This document shows positions 17,061-25,833 of a stretch of DNA of 64,000 nt, one piece after another. The translations under genes and the position numbers were made by a program. The notes below the pieces were generated by a model. It had not been told where the DNA came from and ran no database searches. It was given only the letters and a program-made list of their open reading frames with translations. The stretch is from Microbacterium sp. STN6 (GTDB taxonomy: Bacteria; Actinomycetota; Actinomycetes; Actinomycetales; Microbacteriaceae), in NCBI RefSeq assembly GCF_026410545.1, contig NZ_JAPMIT010000002.1, forward strand, positions 620,001-684,000, in the 5' to 3' direction. Position 1 is the first letter of the stretch. Each line of letters opens with the position of its first letter.

Positions 17061-18911
17061 ATGTCACCACGAGCTCACACGGCCCTCGAGCCCGCCGCGA
17101 CCGCCCCCGCGCTCATCCGCAACTTCTGCATCATCGCGCACATCGACCACGGCAAGTCCACCCTCGCCGACCGCATGCTGCAGATCACGGGCGTGGTCAG
17201 CGATCGCGAGATGCGGGCGCAGTACCTCGACCGCATGGACATCGAGCGCGAGCGCGGCATCACGATCAAGAGCCAGGCGGTGCGGATGCCGTGGAGCGTC
17301 GACGGCGAAACGTACGCCCTGAACATGATCGACACGCCGGGCCACGTCGACTTCACGTACGAGGTGAGCCGGTCGCTCGCGGCATGCGAGGGCGCGATTC
17401 TGCTCGTCGATGCCGCGCAGGGCATCGAGGCGCAGACGCTCGCCAACCTTTACCTGGCGCTCGAGAACGACCTCGCGATCATCCCCGTGCTGAACAAGAT
17501 CGACCTGCCGGCCGCCGACCCCGACAAGTACGCGGCCGAACTCGCCGGCCTCATCGGCGGCTCGCCCGACGACGTGCTGCGCGTTTCGGGCAAGACGGGC
17601 GAGGGCGTCGAGGAACTGCTCGACCGGCTCACACGCCTGGTGCCGGCGCCCGTCGGCGAGCCGGACGCGCCGGCGCGCGCCATGATCTTCGACTCCGTCT
17701 ACGACGCCTACCGCGGCGTCATCACGTACGTGCGCATGGTCGACGGCCGGCTCGCGCCGCGTGAGCGCATCCAGATGATGTCGACGAAGGCGACCCACGA
17801 GATCCTGGAGATCGGCGTCAGCTCGCCGGAGCCCTCACCGAGCAAGGGTCTCGCCGTCGGCGAGGTCGGCTACCTCATCACGGGCGTGAAAGACGTGCGC
17901 CAGTCCAAGGTCGGCGACACGGTCACGACCGCGGCGAAACCGGCAACGACCGCGCTGCCCGGCTATACCGAGCCGCTGCCCATGGTCTTCTCGGGCCTGT
18001 ACCCGATCGACGGCGCCGACTACCCCGAACTGCGCGAGGCGCTCGACAAGCTCAAGCTCTCGGATGCCGCGCTCAACTACGAGCCCGAGACCTCCGTGGC
18101 GCTTGGCTTCGGCTTCCGCTGCGGCTTCCTCGGGCTGCTGCACCTCGAGATCGTGACGGAGCGGCTGGAGCGCGAGTTCGGCCTCGACCTCATCACGACG
18201 GCGCCGAGCGTGATCTACCAGGTGGTCACGGAAGACAAGAAGACCATCACGGTCACCAACCCGAGCGAGTTCCCCGGCGGCAAGATCGCGAGCGTGCGCG
18301 AGCCGATCGTGACCGCAGGCGTGCTCGCCCCGAAGGACTACGTCGGCGTCATCATGGAGCTCTGCCAGGGCAGGCGCGGCACCCTTCTCGGCATGGAGTA
18401 CCTGGGTGAGGATCGCGTCGAGATCAAGTACACGATGCCGCTCGGCGAGATCGTGTTCGACTTCTTCGACCAGCTGAAGTCGAAGACCGCCGGCTACGCC
18501 TCGCTCGACTACGAGCCGGCCGGCGAGCAGGAGGCCGACCTCGTGAAGGTCGACATTCTGCTGCAGGGCGAGCAGGTCGACGCGTTCAGTGCCATCGTGC
18601 ACCGCGACAAGGCGTATGCGTACGGAGTGCTCATGACGGGCCGGCTGCGCGAGCTGATCCCGCGGCAGCAGTTCGAGGTGCCCATTCAGGCCGCGATCGG
18701 CGCACGCATCATCGCGCGCGAGTCCATCCGTGCCATGCGCAAAGATGTGCTGGCCAAGTGCTATGGCGGCGACATCACCCGTAAGCGCAAGCTGCTCGAG
18801 AAGCAGAAAGAGGGCAAGAAGCGCATGAAGATGGTCGGCCGGGTCGAGGTGCCGCAGGAGGCGTTCATCGCGGCGCTCTCCGGCGACGTCGAGAAGAAGG
18901 ACAAGAAGTAG
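17061..18911 (+). CDS. lepA: Elongation factor 4 (LepA)
   Basis: A 616-residue translational GTPase that acts on stalled ribosomes. It has the G1 motif [15 protein letters not shown], the [12 protein letters not shown] switch region, G3 [13 protein letters not shown]4 NKID, and the LepA-specific C-terminal domain with [26 protein letters not shown]. The ATG at 17061 has GGGAGAA about 9 nt upstream. A related string, GGGAGAATTG, precedes dusB. It is followed by a hairpin and a convergent gene. Confidence 0.96.
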   Translation: MSPRAHTALEPAATAPALIRNFCIIAHIDHGKSTLADRMLQITGVVSDREMRAQYLDRMDIERERGITIKSQAVRMPWSVDGETYALNMIDTPGHVDFTYEVSRSLAACEGAILLVDAAQGIEAQTLANLYLALENDLAIIPVLNKIDLPAADPDKYAAELAGLIGGSPDDVLRVSGKTGEGVEELLDRLTRLVPAPVGEPDAPARAMIFDSVYDAYRGVITYVRMVDGRLAPRERIQMMSTKATHEILEIGVSSPEPSPSKGLAVGEVGYLITGVKDVRQSKVGDTVTTAAKPATTALPGYTEPLPMVFSGLYPIDGADYPELREALDKLKLSDAALNYEPETSVALGFGFRCGFLGLLHLEIVTERLEREFGLDLITTAPSVIYQVVTEDKKTITVTNPSEFPGGKIASVREPIVTAGVLAPKDYVGVIMELCQGRRGTLLGMEYLGEDRVEIKYTMPLGEIVFDFFDQLKSKTAGYASLDYEPAGEQEADLVKVDILLQGEQVDAFSAIVHRDKAYAYGVLMTGRLRELIPRQQFEVPIQAAIGARIIARESIRAMRKDVLAKCYGGDITRKRKLLEKQKEGKKRMKMVGRVEVPQEAFIAALSGDVEKKDKK

Positions 18912-18942
18912 CTCGGCGGATGTCGGGCGCATCCGCCGAGCT
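18910..18942. terminator. Perfect hairpin at the end of lepA
   Basis: AGCTCGGCGGATG, a 7-nt loop, and CATCCGCCGAGCT form a perfect 13-bp stem that begins within the lepA stop codon. It lies between two convergent genes and has no U-tract, so it probably works in both directions as a terminator or RNA-stabilising structure. Confidence 0.75.
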
Positions 18943-18951
18943 GGGCGAGGC

Positions 18952-19653
18952 TCAGGCGGGCTGAGCCGTTCGAGACGGGGCTGCGACCACGGGCTCTCCG
19001 AGCCAGGCCTGCCTCGGGGCCCGCACCAGGCGGACCGCGATCCACGTGCACGTCACCGCGAGCAGCGCGTCGGCGATCAGGGTGGTCAGCATGATGCCGC
19101 CCACGAAGTTCAGCACGATGCCCAGGGCGACCGGGATGAGCACCCAGAAGCTGATGAGCCTGGCACGAATCAGGCCGGCGATCACCAGAACGATTCCAGC
19201 CTGGCCGGCGAGTTCCAGGGCCATCGTCACGGTGCCTATGGTCGACATGATGTCGCTCGACATGAGCGCCTTTGCGGTGTCGTAGGCAACCTTGTGGTCG
19301 GGCAGCGCGGCCAGGGCAGGAAGCGTGAAGCCGTTTGCGTTCGACATGCTGAACCCGACGATGCCCAGGATCGAGAGGGCGGCGCCCCAGGTTCCGAGCG
19401 CACCGCCGCGGTGGCGCAGGGCGTGGGCGGTGCCCGCCAGACACGCGAGCACGATCATGAAGCCGACACTCTCAAGCAGTGCCTCTGCCACGATCAGGGT
19501 GCCGCGCGTAGCCATGGCGTCGAACTCGGCCTGCATCGAGTCGGCCGGCGCCGTCAGGTTGATCGCGACAGACAGCACGAGCAGCAGCGGGCCTGCGATG
19601 AGGCCGGCCACGACGATCCGTCGTCGTGCCGTGTCGGTTCGTGTCCAATGCAT
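18952..19653 (-). CDS. Integral membrane protein of unknown function
   Basis: A 233-residue protein with about six hydrophobic segments, for example VVAGLIAGPLLLVLSVAINL, VGFMIVLACLAGTAHAL, WGAALSILGIVGFSM, AGIVLVIAGLIRARL, FWVLIPVALGIVLNFVGGIML and LIADALLAVTCTWIAVRL. The ATG at 19653 has a strong AAGGAGG 7 nt upstream, which decides the start. I do not recognise a specific function. It is divergent from the adjacent two-component system, so it may be that system's target (inference). Confidence 0.75.
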   Translation of the reverse strand: MHWTRTDTARRRIVVAGLIAGPLLLVLSVAINLTAPADSMQAEFDAMATRGTLIVAEALLESVGFMIVLACLAGTAHALRHRGGALGTWGAALSILGIVGFSMSNANGFTLPALAALPDHKVAYDTAKALMSSDIMSTIGTVTMALELAGQAGIVLVIAGLIRARLISFWVLIPVALGIVLNFVGGIMLTTLIADALLAVTCTWIAVRLVRAPRQAWLGEPVVAAPSRTAQPA

Positions 19654-19817
19654 GGTGGTTCCTCCTTGTTGGTCGGCTCGATTGCCGAGTGGAAACACGT
19701 TCACGGTAGGGCGCGGCGGTGGCCGGGCGCGTCTGCCGTCAGGCCAGAATCGGTCTGTCGAACGGGGGAGGCGGCATATCTGTCGTGAGACGGATGCCGC
19801 CGGGCTCGCCGGTGCAC

Positions 19818-19823
19818 TACCGT
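19818..19823 (+). promoter_or_regulatory. -10 element of a leaderless promoter (sensor kinase)
   Basis: TACCGT, six bases, then ATG at 19830. This spacing supports the 19830 start over in-frame ATG 19794 and GTG 19812. Confidence 0.5.
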
Positions 19824-19829
19824 GAGCAC

Positions 19830-20993
19830 ATGCGCGGCTGGCGTTGGGGATGGCGGAATCTGCTGTACGACGTCGCGCCTCCGGTCGTGCTGCTCGCCCT
19901 CGGACTCATCGACGTGTTCACCGAGTCGCTGGCGATCGTCGTGGGCTCGGCGCCGGCGGTCACCGCGATCCTGCCTGGCGCGATCGCATGCCTCGCCCTG
20001 CTGATCCGGCGCTACCGGCCCCTGACAACCGTCGTCATCATTCTGCTCGCGGTGCTGCTGCCGCCCCTGGTGCTGCCAACCAGCCTCACGTACTGGGACG
20101 AGTTCATGACCCTGGTCATCGCCGTCTACTCGTGCGGCCGCCACCTTAGACGCGGCTGGGCCTTCGTGGGTCTCGGCGTCGCCGCCGTCGGCATGGCGAT
20201 CCTGCCGTTCGAGTTCGCCGACATGCGCAACGCCGGCGATATCCTCTACAACTCGCTGATGCTGGCCGTCGCGTTCGGCATCGGCCTGCTCGCCCGCAGC
20301 TGGACCGGCTACCGCGAGCGTTCGCTGCGCGAGGCGGCCGAGCGCGCGGTCGCCGAGGAGCGGGCGAGCCAGGCCGAGCGGGCGCGCATCGCCCGGGAAC
20401 TTCACGACGTCATCGCCCACACCATCACGGTCATCGTCATGCAGGCGGGCGGCGCCCGGCTCGCCTCCGCCACTGATCCCGCCATCGCGGCGTCCACGCT
20501 GGCCCAGATCGAGGAGTTGGGCCGCGCATCCCTCGCCGAACTGCGCACGCTGCTTCCCCTGCTGCGCGCCGACGGCGAGGCGACGAGCATGCCACCGCAG
20601 CCGACGCTCGCCGACGTCACGGCATTATGCGAGCGGATGCGCGGGCTCGGCCTCGCGGTCGAGCTCGTCACCGACGGCGACACCTCCGCCCTCCCGCTCG
20701 GGCTGCAACTGACGGCGTACCGCGTCGTGCAGGAGGGACTGACCAATGCGATGAAGCATGCGCCTTCCGCCGAGACGGGGGTGCGCATCCGGCATATCCT
20801 CGAACCCGCGCTTCTGACGGTCGACGTCTCGAGCACGGGGCCGGCCGCGCCCTCGCCGCTGCCCGGCGCCGGCCGTGGGCTCGCGGGCATCAGGGAGCGG
20901 GTGCTGCTCGCCGGCGGAACGTTCGGCGCCGGCGCGCACGCCGCCGGCTTCCTGCTGCATGTCGAGCTGCCTCTCGAGCGGGAACTCGCATGA
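19830..20993 (+). CDS. Sensor histidine kinase, NarL/HisKA_3 type
   Basis: A 387-residue kinase. About five hydrophobic segments occupy residues 10-155. A coiled linker (YRERSLREAAERAVAEERASQAERA) follows, then the HisKA_3 motif RIARELHDVIAHT with the phospho-accepting His at about 192. The HATPase domain shows YRVVQEGLTNAMKHA and a G-box in GRGLAGIRERV. No extracellular sensor domain is present, so it probably senses the membrane or an interacting membrane protein. It overlaps the response regulator by ATGA and is divergent from the membrane protein at 18952. Confidence 0.92.
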   Translation: MRGWRWGWRNLLYDVAPPVVLLALGLIDVFTESLAIVVGSAPAVTAILPGAIACLALLIRRYRPLTTVVIILLAVLLPPLVLPTSLTYWDEFMTLVIAVYSCGRHLRRGWAFVGLGVAAVGMAILPFEFADMRNAGDILYNSLMLAVAFGIGLLARSWTGYRERSLREAAERAVAEERASQAERARIARELHDVIAHTITVIVMQAGGARLASATDPAIAASTLAQIEELGRASLAELRTLLPLLRADGEATSMPPQPTLADVTALCERMRGLGLAVELVTDGDTSALPLGLQLTAYRVVQEGLTNAMKHAPSAETGVRIRHILEPALLTVDVSSTGPAAPSPLPGAGRGLAGIRERVLLAGGTFGAGAHAAGFLLHVELPLERELA

Positions 20994-21673
20994 TCTCGGT
21001 TGCCATCGTCGACGACCAGCCTCTCATCAGGGCGGGCCTGCGCATGATCGTCGAATCGCAGCCGGACCTGCGCGTGGCGGGCGAGGCGGAGGACGGCGTC
21101 GCCGCGGTGGCGCTCGCACGCGACAGGCAGCCCGACGTGATGCTGATGGATATCCGCATGCCGGGCATCGACGGGGTCGCCGCGGCGGGCTCGGTGCTGG
21201 GCGACAGCCCGCACACCCGGGTGATCATGCTCACCACCTTCGATGTCGATCGTGTCATCTACGACTCGCTTCGGGCGGGCGCGAGCGGGTTCCTCTTCAA
21301 AGACGTCACACCTGAGCAGCTCATCGCCGCCATCAGAATCGTCGCGGCGGGCGAGATGCTGCTCGCCCCGAGCGTCACGCGCAGGCTCGTCGAGAGTTTC
21401 GCACGGCGTCCCGCCCTGATTGCCGATGCCGACGCCGCGCTCGGCGCGCTCACCGATCGAGAGCGGGAGGTGCTCGGCCAGCTCGCGCGGGGTCTCAGCA
21501 ACCTCGAGATCGCCGTGCGCCTGCACGTCTCCGAGGGCACCGTGAAGACCCACGTGAGCCGCGTGCTCGCGAAGCTGGGCCTGCGCGATCGTGTTCAGGC
21601 GGTCATCGCGGCCTACGAGTCGGGCGTCGTCGCGCCAGGCGGCGCACCGCGACCGCCCATGAGCCCGCCGTAG
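20990..21673 (+). CDS. LuxR/NarL-type response regulator
   Basis: A 227-residue regulator. The receiver domain (residues 1-120) has the acidic pair VDD, the phospho-acceptor Asp54 in MLMDIRMPG, Thr in LTTFD and Lys in FLFKD. The LuxR DNA-binding domain runs from about 150: LTDREREVLGQLARGLSNLEIAVRL, SEGTVKTHVSRVLAKLGLRDR. It is translationally coupled to the kinase (ATGA). Its TAG stop is the first half of the next gene's -10 hexamer. Confidence 0.93.
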   Translation: MISVAIVDDQPLIRAGLRMIVESQPDLRVAGEAEDGVAAVALARDRQPDVMLMDIRMPGIDGVAAAGSVLGDSPHTRVIMLTTFDVDRVIYDSLRAGASGFLFKDVTPEQLIAAIRIVAAGEMLLAPSVTRRLVESFARRPALIADADAALGALTDREREVLGQLARGLSNLEIAVRLHVSEGTVKTHVSRVLAKLGLRDRVQAVIAAYESGVVAPGGAPRPPMSPP

Positions 21674-21676
21674 ACT
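21671..21676 (+). promoter_or_regulatory. -10 element of a leaderless promoter (DUF1990 gene)
   Basis: TAGACT, six bases (TGGCGC), then ATG at 21683. The TAG is also the stop codon of the response regulator. The same hexamer and spacing precede dnaG. Confidence 0.55.
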
Positions 21677-21682
21677 TGGCGC

Positions 21683-22330
21683 ATGCGTCGATCCACCTTC
21701 ACCGACCGGCCCGTCTCGTACGGTGCGATCGGCGCGACGCAGGCTCCCGACCTGCTTGGCTACCCGCCGAAGGGCTACCGGCCCACCGAGCGATCCATTC
21801 GCATCGGCAGCGGCTCCGAACGCTTCGAGACGGCCGGCCGCTCCCTCATGTCGTGGGGCATTCAGCGTGCAAGCGGCATGCGTGTCACCGACCTGCACGA
21901 GGGCACGGGCGAGCAGTACGCGGGCGTGCGCTTCAACGACGACGGGTCGCCGGCCGAGCTGCAGGAGCACCGCGAGAGCGAGCAGGTGTTCGCCGACGAC
22001 GGCACCCCGTTCATCACGAACGGCATGTCGGCGACGCTGCACGTGCGCACCGGCATCCTGAGCTTCGCGGCGCCCGTACGGGTCGTCTACGTGATCGACG
22101 AGGAGCGTCGGGTGGGCTTCGCGTACGGCACCATGGCCGGCCACCCCGTGAGCGGTGAGGAAGCCTTCGTGCTCGAGCACCGTGACGACGACAGCGTGTG
22201 GCTCGTCATCCGCTCCCTCTCCCGCCCGGCGACCTGGTACTACCGGCTCGCCTCCCCTCTCGTGCGCATCGCGCAGCGCCGTATCGCCACCCGGTACCTG
22301 CGGGCCCTCCTGCCCGCGCGCATCGCCTGA
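21683..22330 (+). CDS. DUF1990 (UPF0548) family protein
   Basis: A 215-residue protein matching the DUF1990 family by GYRPTERSIRIGSGSERFETAGRSLMSWGIQRASGM, VRVVYVIDEERRVGFAYGTMAGHPVSGEEAF and the C-terminal SRPATWYYRLASPLVRIAQRR. It is somewhat longer than many members because of an insert around residues 70-115 (HEGTGEQYAGVRFNDDGSPAELQEHRES). No enzymatic role is established. It probably has its own leaderless promoter; its stop overlaps the hemW start (TGATG). Confidence 0.82.
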   Translation: MRRSTFTDRPVSYGAIGATQAPDLLGYPPKGYRPTERSIRIGSGSERFETAGRSLMSWGIQRASGMRVTDLHEGTGEQYAGVRFNDDGSPAELQEHRESEQVFADDGTPFITNGMSATLHVRTGILSFAAPVRVVYVIDEERRVGFAYGTMAGHPVSGEEAFVLEHRDDDSVWLVIRSLSRPATWYYRLASPLVRIAQRRIATRYLRALLPARIA

Positions 22331-23550
22331 TGCCGTCGGCGCTTCCGCTCGGCGAGAAGGCTCCGGAAGACGGGCGGCTGCCGGCATCCGCTTCTGAAGG
22401 GGCCAACGAGCGCACCTTCGGCGTGTACCTGCATGTGCCCTTCTGCCGGGTGCGCTGCGGCTACTGCGACTTCAACACGTACACCGCCACGGAACTGCGC
22501 GGCGCGAAGCAGAGCGACTACGCCGACGAGGCGAGCGCCGAGGTGCGCTTCGCCGCCGACGCATTGGCCGCCTCTGGCGTACCGGCGCGCCCGGCATCGA
22601 CGGTCTTCTTCGGCGGGGGAACGCCCACGCTGCTACCGGCACGCGACCTCGAGCGGATGCTGCGCAGCGTGCGCGACGCCTGGGGCCTCGCCGACGGGGC
22701 CGAGGTCACGACGGAGGCCAACCCGGACTCGGTCGACGCCGCGTACCTCGCCTCGCTCGCGGAGGCCGGATTCACGCGCGTCTCGTTCGGCATGCAGTCG
22801 GCCGTGCCTCATGTGCTCGCGACGCTTGAGCGCACGCACGATCCGGAGCGCATTCCGCTCGTGGTGCGGTGGGCGAAGGAGGCCGGGCTCGACGTGAGCC
22901 TGGACCTCATCTACGGCACTCCGGGTGAGAGCCTCGACGATTGGCGCCGCTCACTCGAGGTCGCGATCGCGCAGGAGAGCGACCACCTGAGCGCGTACAG
23001 CCTCATCGTCGAGGAGGGCACGAAGCTCGCCAGGCAGATCCGGCGCGGCGAGGTGGCGCCGGTCGACGACGATCTCGCCGCCGAGCAGTACGAGCTGGCC
23101 GATGAGCTGCTCGCCTCGGCCGGATTCGGCTGGTACGAGGTGAGCAACTGGGCGCGGGGCACCGAGCATCGCTCGCGGCACAACCTGGCCTATTGGCAGG
23201 GGCAGGACTGGTGGGGCGTCGGCCCCGGGGCGCACAGTCACGTGGGCGGCGTGCGCTGGTGGAACGTGAAGCACCCGGCGGCGTACGCGGGCCGGATAGC
23301 GCAGGGCACGTCACCGGCGGCCGGGCGCGAGCTGCTGGACGAGCAGACGCGGGCGATGGAGGCGGTGCTGCTCGGCACGCGCCTCGCCGACGGGCTCGCC
23401 ATCGACGCGCTGGGCGCATCCGCTCGTCTTCAGGTTGCGGGTCTCATTGCCGAGGGCCTCATCGACGCGAAAGCCGCCCTCGCGGGCTCGATCGTGCTGA
23501 GCCTGCGAGGGCGGCTGCTGGCCGACGCGGTGGTGCGCCGGCTGACGTAA
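22330..23550 (+). CDS. hemW: Radical SAM haem chaperone HemW
   Basis: A 406-residue radical SAM protein of the HemN superfamily. Cys39, Cys43 and Cys46 (HVPFCRVRCGYCDFN) would hold the 4Fe-4S cluster. The residue two after the last Cys is Phe, whereas true coproporphyrinogen oxidases (HemN) have a fourth Cys there, so this is HemW, a haem-binding chaperone. The glycine-rich SAM motif FFGGGTPTLL and the C-terminal HemN_C domain (GRELLDEQTRAMEAVLLGTRLADGL) are present. The ATG overlaps the DUF1990 stop. Upstream of hrcA is its usual neighbourhood. Confidence 0.92.
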   Translation: MPSALPLGEKAPEDGRLPASASEGANERTFGVYLHVPFCRVRCGYCDFNTYTATELRGAKQSDYADEASAEVRFAADALAASGVPARPASTVFFGGGTPTLLPARDLERMLRSVRDAWGLADGAEVTTEANPDSVDAAYLASLAEAGFTRVSFGMQSAVPHVLATLERTHDPERIPLVVRWAKEAGLDVSLDLIYGTPGESLDDWRRSLEVAIAQESDHLSAYSLIVEEGTKLARQIRRGEVAPVDDDLAAEQYELADELLASAGFGWYEVSNWARGTEHRSRHNLAYWQGQDWWGVGPGAHSHVGGVRWWNVKHPAAYAGRIAQGTSPAAGRELLDEQTRAMEAVLLGTRLADGLAIDALGASARLQVAGLIAEGLIDAKAALAGSIVLSLRGRLLADAVVRRLT

Positions 23551-23566
23551 CGTGAGCGGCGAGCGC

Positions 23567-23944
23567 TCAGCTGACGAACTTGATCGACATCGGGTACGTG
23601 TACGCCTGGCCCTGGTTGGCCTTGACCGCCGCGATGATACTGAAGATCAGAACGACGATGCCCACCGCGATGACGATGAAGATGCCGACGATCACGATGA
23701 TCAGGATGGAGCCGATGATGGATGCGATGGCCATCGTGATCTGGAAGTTCAGCGCCGTCGCCGCGTGCTGGCGGATAAACGGGCCGCGGTCCTTCAGCAC
23801 GAGGTAGCCGATGAGCGCGGGAATGAACGAGAAGAAGATGCCGCCGATGTGGATCAGGGTGGCCCACAGCTTCTCGTCAGACGGGTTCAGGGGCGCGTTC
23901 GGCTGGTACGGGCCGGGCGGTGGGGGAGGCGTTGCGTTCGACAT
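23567..23944 (-). CDS. DUF4870 membrane protein (copy 1)
   Basis: A 125-residue protein with a Pro-rich cytoplasmic start (SNATPPPPPGPYQPNAPLN) and then the DUF4870 pattern: ATLIHIGGIFFSFIPALIGYLVLKDRGPFIRQHAATALNFQIT followed by one long hydrophobic stretch and ANQGQAYTYPMSIKFVS. Function is unknown. It is similar to the next gene over its whole length, so the two are tandem paralogues. It is convergent with hemW, with only 16 nt between the stops. Confidence 0.85.
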   Translation of the reverse strand: MSNATPPPPPGPYQPNAPLNPSDEKLWATLIHIGGIFFSFIPALIGYLVLKDRGPFIRQHAATALNFQITMAIASIIGSILIIVIVGIFIVIAVGIVVLIFSIIAAVKANQGQAYTYPMSIKFVS

Positions 23945-24097
23945 TTCTCTCCTAGACGTCGGGCCATGCGGCCGTGTGTTGACGAGCCAACCTTAGAGCA
24001 CGCTGTGCGCCCATGTCATCAGGCGGCGCCGACGCGTGTTGCGCGAGCGGCGCCGGATGGGGTGAGCGCGGCGAGGCGGGTGCAGCGAGGCGGCGTG

Positions 24098-24532
24098 CTA
24101 CTTGATGAACCTGAATGTGAACGGGTACCGGTAGCTGCCCCCGCTGTTGACCTTCATGCCGCCCATGACCGAGAAGATCACGTTGATGATCCACCAGGCG
24201 AATGGCACGAGACCGATGAGGAATGTCAGGCCGAAGAGCGGAGTCAGCCACAGGGCGCTGTTGATCACGCTCACGGCGATCCACAGCACGATGTAGCCGA
24301 TAGTGAAGGTGATCTGCCAGTTCAGCGCCTCCTTCGACTCCTGCGCGGTGCGCGGCCCGCGGTCCTTGAAGACGAGGAAGATGATGAGCGAGGGCAGGAA
24401 CCCGATGATGCCGCCGATGTGGGACCACATGGCCCACTGCTTGTCCTGCTCGGCGGTGAGGGGCGCGCCGGGTGCCGCTGCGGGCTGGTTCGGCGTGGGC
24501 TGGTAGGGCGATTGGGCGTTGGGGTCGGTCAT
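24098..24532 (-). CDS. DUF4870 membrane protein (copy 2)
   Basis: A 144-residue paralogue of the gene at 23567, with the shared core KQWAMWSHIGGIIGFLPSLIIFLVFKDRGPRTAQESKEALNWQIT and the same C-terminal type GSYRYPFTFRFIK. It carries an extra hydrophobic pair (GYIVLWIAVSVINSALWLTPLFGLTFLIGLVPFAWW). Two ATGs are adjacent (24535 and 24532); GAAAGG lies 7 nt before the second, which is chosen. Function is unknown. Confidence 0.83.
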   Translation of the reverse strand: MTDPNAQSPYQPTPNQPAAAPGAPLTAEQDKQWAMWSHIGGIIGFLPSLIIFLVFKDRGPRTAQESKEALNWQITFTIGYIVLWIAVSVINSALWLTPLFGLTFLIGLVPFAWWIINVIFSVMGGMKVNSGGSYRYPFTFRFIK

Positions 24533-24685
24533 CATCGTGCCTTTCAGACGTATGGTGATCTGCGCGCCGGGCGCCAGATACACGTCGCCGAACGACGAGT
24601 GCTGCATGCGACCGTGCGTGCAATTACCCATAAGGTACTGCTCACACGCGAGCGGGTGCAATGCTCGTCTCTGGTCGTCGCACGG

Positions 24686-24691
24686 TATGAT
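24686..24691 (+). promoter_or_regulatory. -10 element of the hrcA promoter
   Basis: TATGAT directly abuts the CIRCE operator, so transcription would begin inside the operator. I cannot identify a -35 box with confidence. Confidence 0.5.
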
Positions 24692-24717
24692 TAGCACTCA
24701 GGTGCAGTGAGTGCTAA
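24691..24717 (+). promoter_or_regulatory. CIRCE operator (HrcA binding site)
   Basis: TTAGCACTC, nine bases, GAGTGCTAA: a perfect match to the CIRCE inverted repeat bound by the heat-shock repressor HrcA. It lies 64 nt before the hrcA start, so hrcA-dnaJ and perhaps the genes that follow are under HrcA autocontrol and induced when HrcA is inactivated by heat or by loss of GroEL. Confidence 0.96.
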
Positions 24718-24780
24718 CCCCTGTGCCGAGCGGGCAGTGCCGGGCTGTTCGTGAACGACGGTGAGGAGAGGTGCAGGCAC

Positions 24781-25803
24781 ATGGTCTCCGAACGCGGTCT
24801 CGACGTGCTGAGGGTCATTGTTCACGACTACGTGGCCTCCAAGGAACCGGTCGGATCCAAGCGCATCGTGGAGCGGCACGACTTCGGCGTCTCGGCTGCG
24901 ACGATCCGCAACGACATGGCTGCGCTGGAAGAGGAGGAGCTCATCGCGGCGCCGCACACCTCATCCGGCCGCGTGCCGACCGACAAGGGGTATCGCCTCT
25001 TCGTGGACCGCCTGGCCGACGTGAAGCCGCTCACGAGCGCGCAGCGCCAGGCCATCGAGGCGTTCCTCGGCCAGTCGTTCGACCTCGACGATGTGCTCGC
25101 GCGAACGGTGCGCCTGCTCTCGCAGCTCACGCACCAGGTGGCGCTCGTGCAGTACCCCTCCATCTCCCGCTCCCGGGTGCGGCACGTGGAATTCGTCATC
25201 CTCGCTCCCCGCCGCATGCTCTCGGTGCTCATCGCCGAGACCGGCGCGGTGGAGCAGAGAGTGCTCGACACCTCGCACGATCTCGACGCCGAGCTCGTCG
25301 CGCGCATGCGCACCGTCATCAACGAGCTCACCGTCGACCTGCCCCTGGCCGACGCCGCGGGTGCGCTCGCAGGCGTCGAACAGCGGTTCCACGCGGCTGA
25401 CCGCGAGACGGTGCGCCAGGTGATCGACACGCTCATCGATCAGATCGCCGCCAACCGGCAGGACAAGCTCGTCATGGCCGGCGCGGCCAACCTGGTGCGC
25501 GGCGAGCACGACTTCACCGGCAGCATCTACCCGGTGCTCGAGGCGATCGAGGAGCAGGTGATCCTGCTGCGCCTGTTCGGCGAGATGGCGGCCGACCAGC
25601 ACGGCGTCTCGGTGAGCATCGGGCGCGAGAACGCGTCGTTCGGCCTCGCCGAGACCTCCGTGCTGGCGAGCGGATACGCCTCGCAGGCGGGCTCCACCGC
25701 CCGCGTCGGCGTGCTCGGCCCGCTGCGCATGGACTATTCGAGCAACATGGCGGCGGTGCGCGCCGTCGCCCGATACCTCTCCCGCCTGTTCGGCGAGAGC
25801 TGA
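24781..25803 (+). CDS. hrcA: Heat-inducible transcription repressor HrcA
   Basis: A 340-residue repressor. It has an N-terminal winged helix (RGLDVLRVIVHDYVASKEPVGSKRIVERHDFGVSAATIRNDMAALEEEELI, residues 5-55) with the family hallmark PHTSSGRVPTDKGYRLFVD. The HrcA domain with its GAF-like fold follows (VALVQYPSIS to VGVLGPLRMDYSSNMAAVRAVA). The ATG at 24781 is preceded by AGGAGAGG. A perfect CIRCE site lies upstream. dnaJ follows by 30 nt, the typical actinobacterial pair. Confidence 0.97.
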   Translation: MVSERGLDVLRVIVHDYVASKEPVGSKRIVERHDFGVSAATIRNDMAALEEEELIAAPHTSSGRVPTDKGYRLFVDRLADVKPLTSAQRQAIEAFLGQSFDLDDVLARTVRLLSQLTHQVALVQYPSISRSRVRHVEFVILAPRRMLSVLIAETGAVEQRVLDTSHDLDAELVARMRTVINELTVDLPLADAAGALAGVEQRFHAADRETVRQVIDTLIDQIAANRQDKLVMAGAANLVRGEHDFTGSIYPVLEAIEEQVILLRLFGEMAADQHGVSVSIGRENASFGLAETSVLASGYASQAGSTARVGVLGPLRMDYSSNMAAVRAVARYLSRLFGES

Positions 25804-25833
25804 CCTGACCGAAGAACGAAGGAAGCCTGGCCT

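Noticed and set aside
23553-23569. TGAGCG-GCGAG-CGCTCA hairpin between hemW and the DUF4870 gene
   Set aside because: A 6-bp stem that overlaps the stop codon of the minus-strand gene; too weak to call a terminator.
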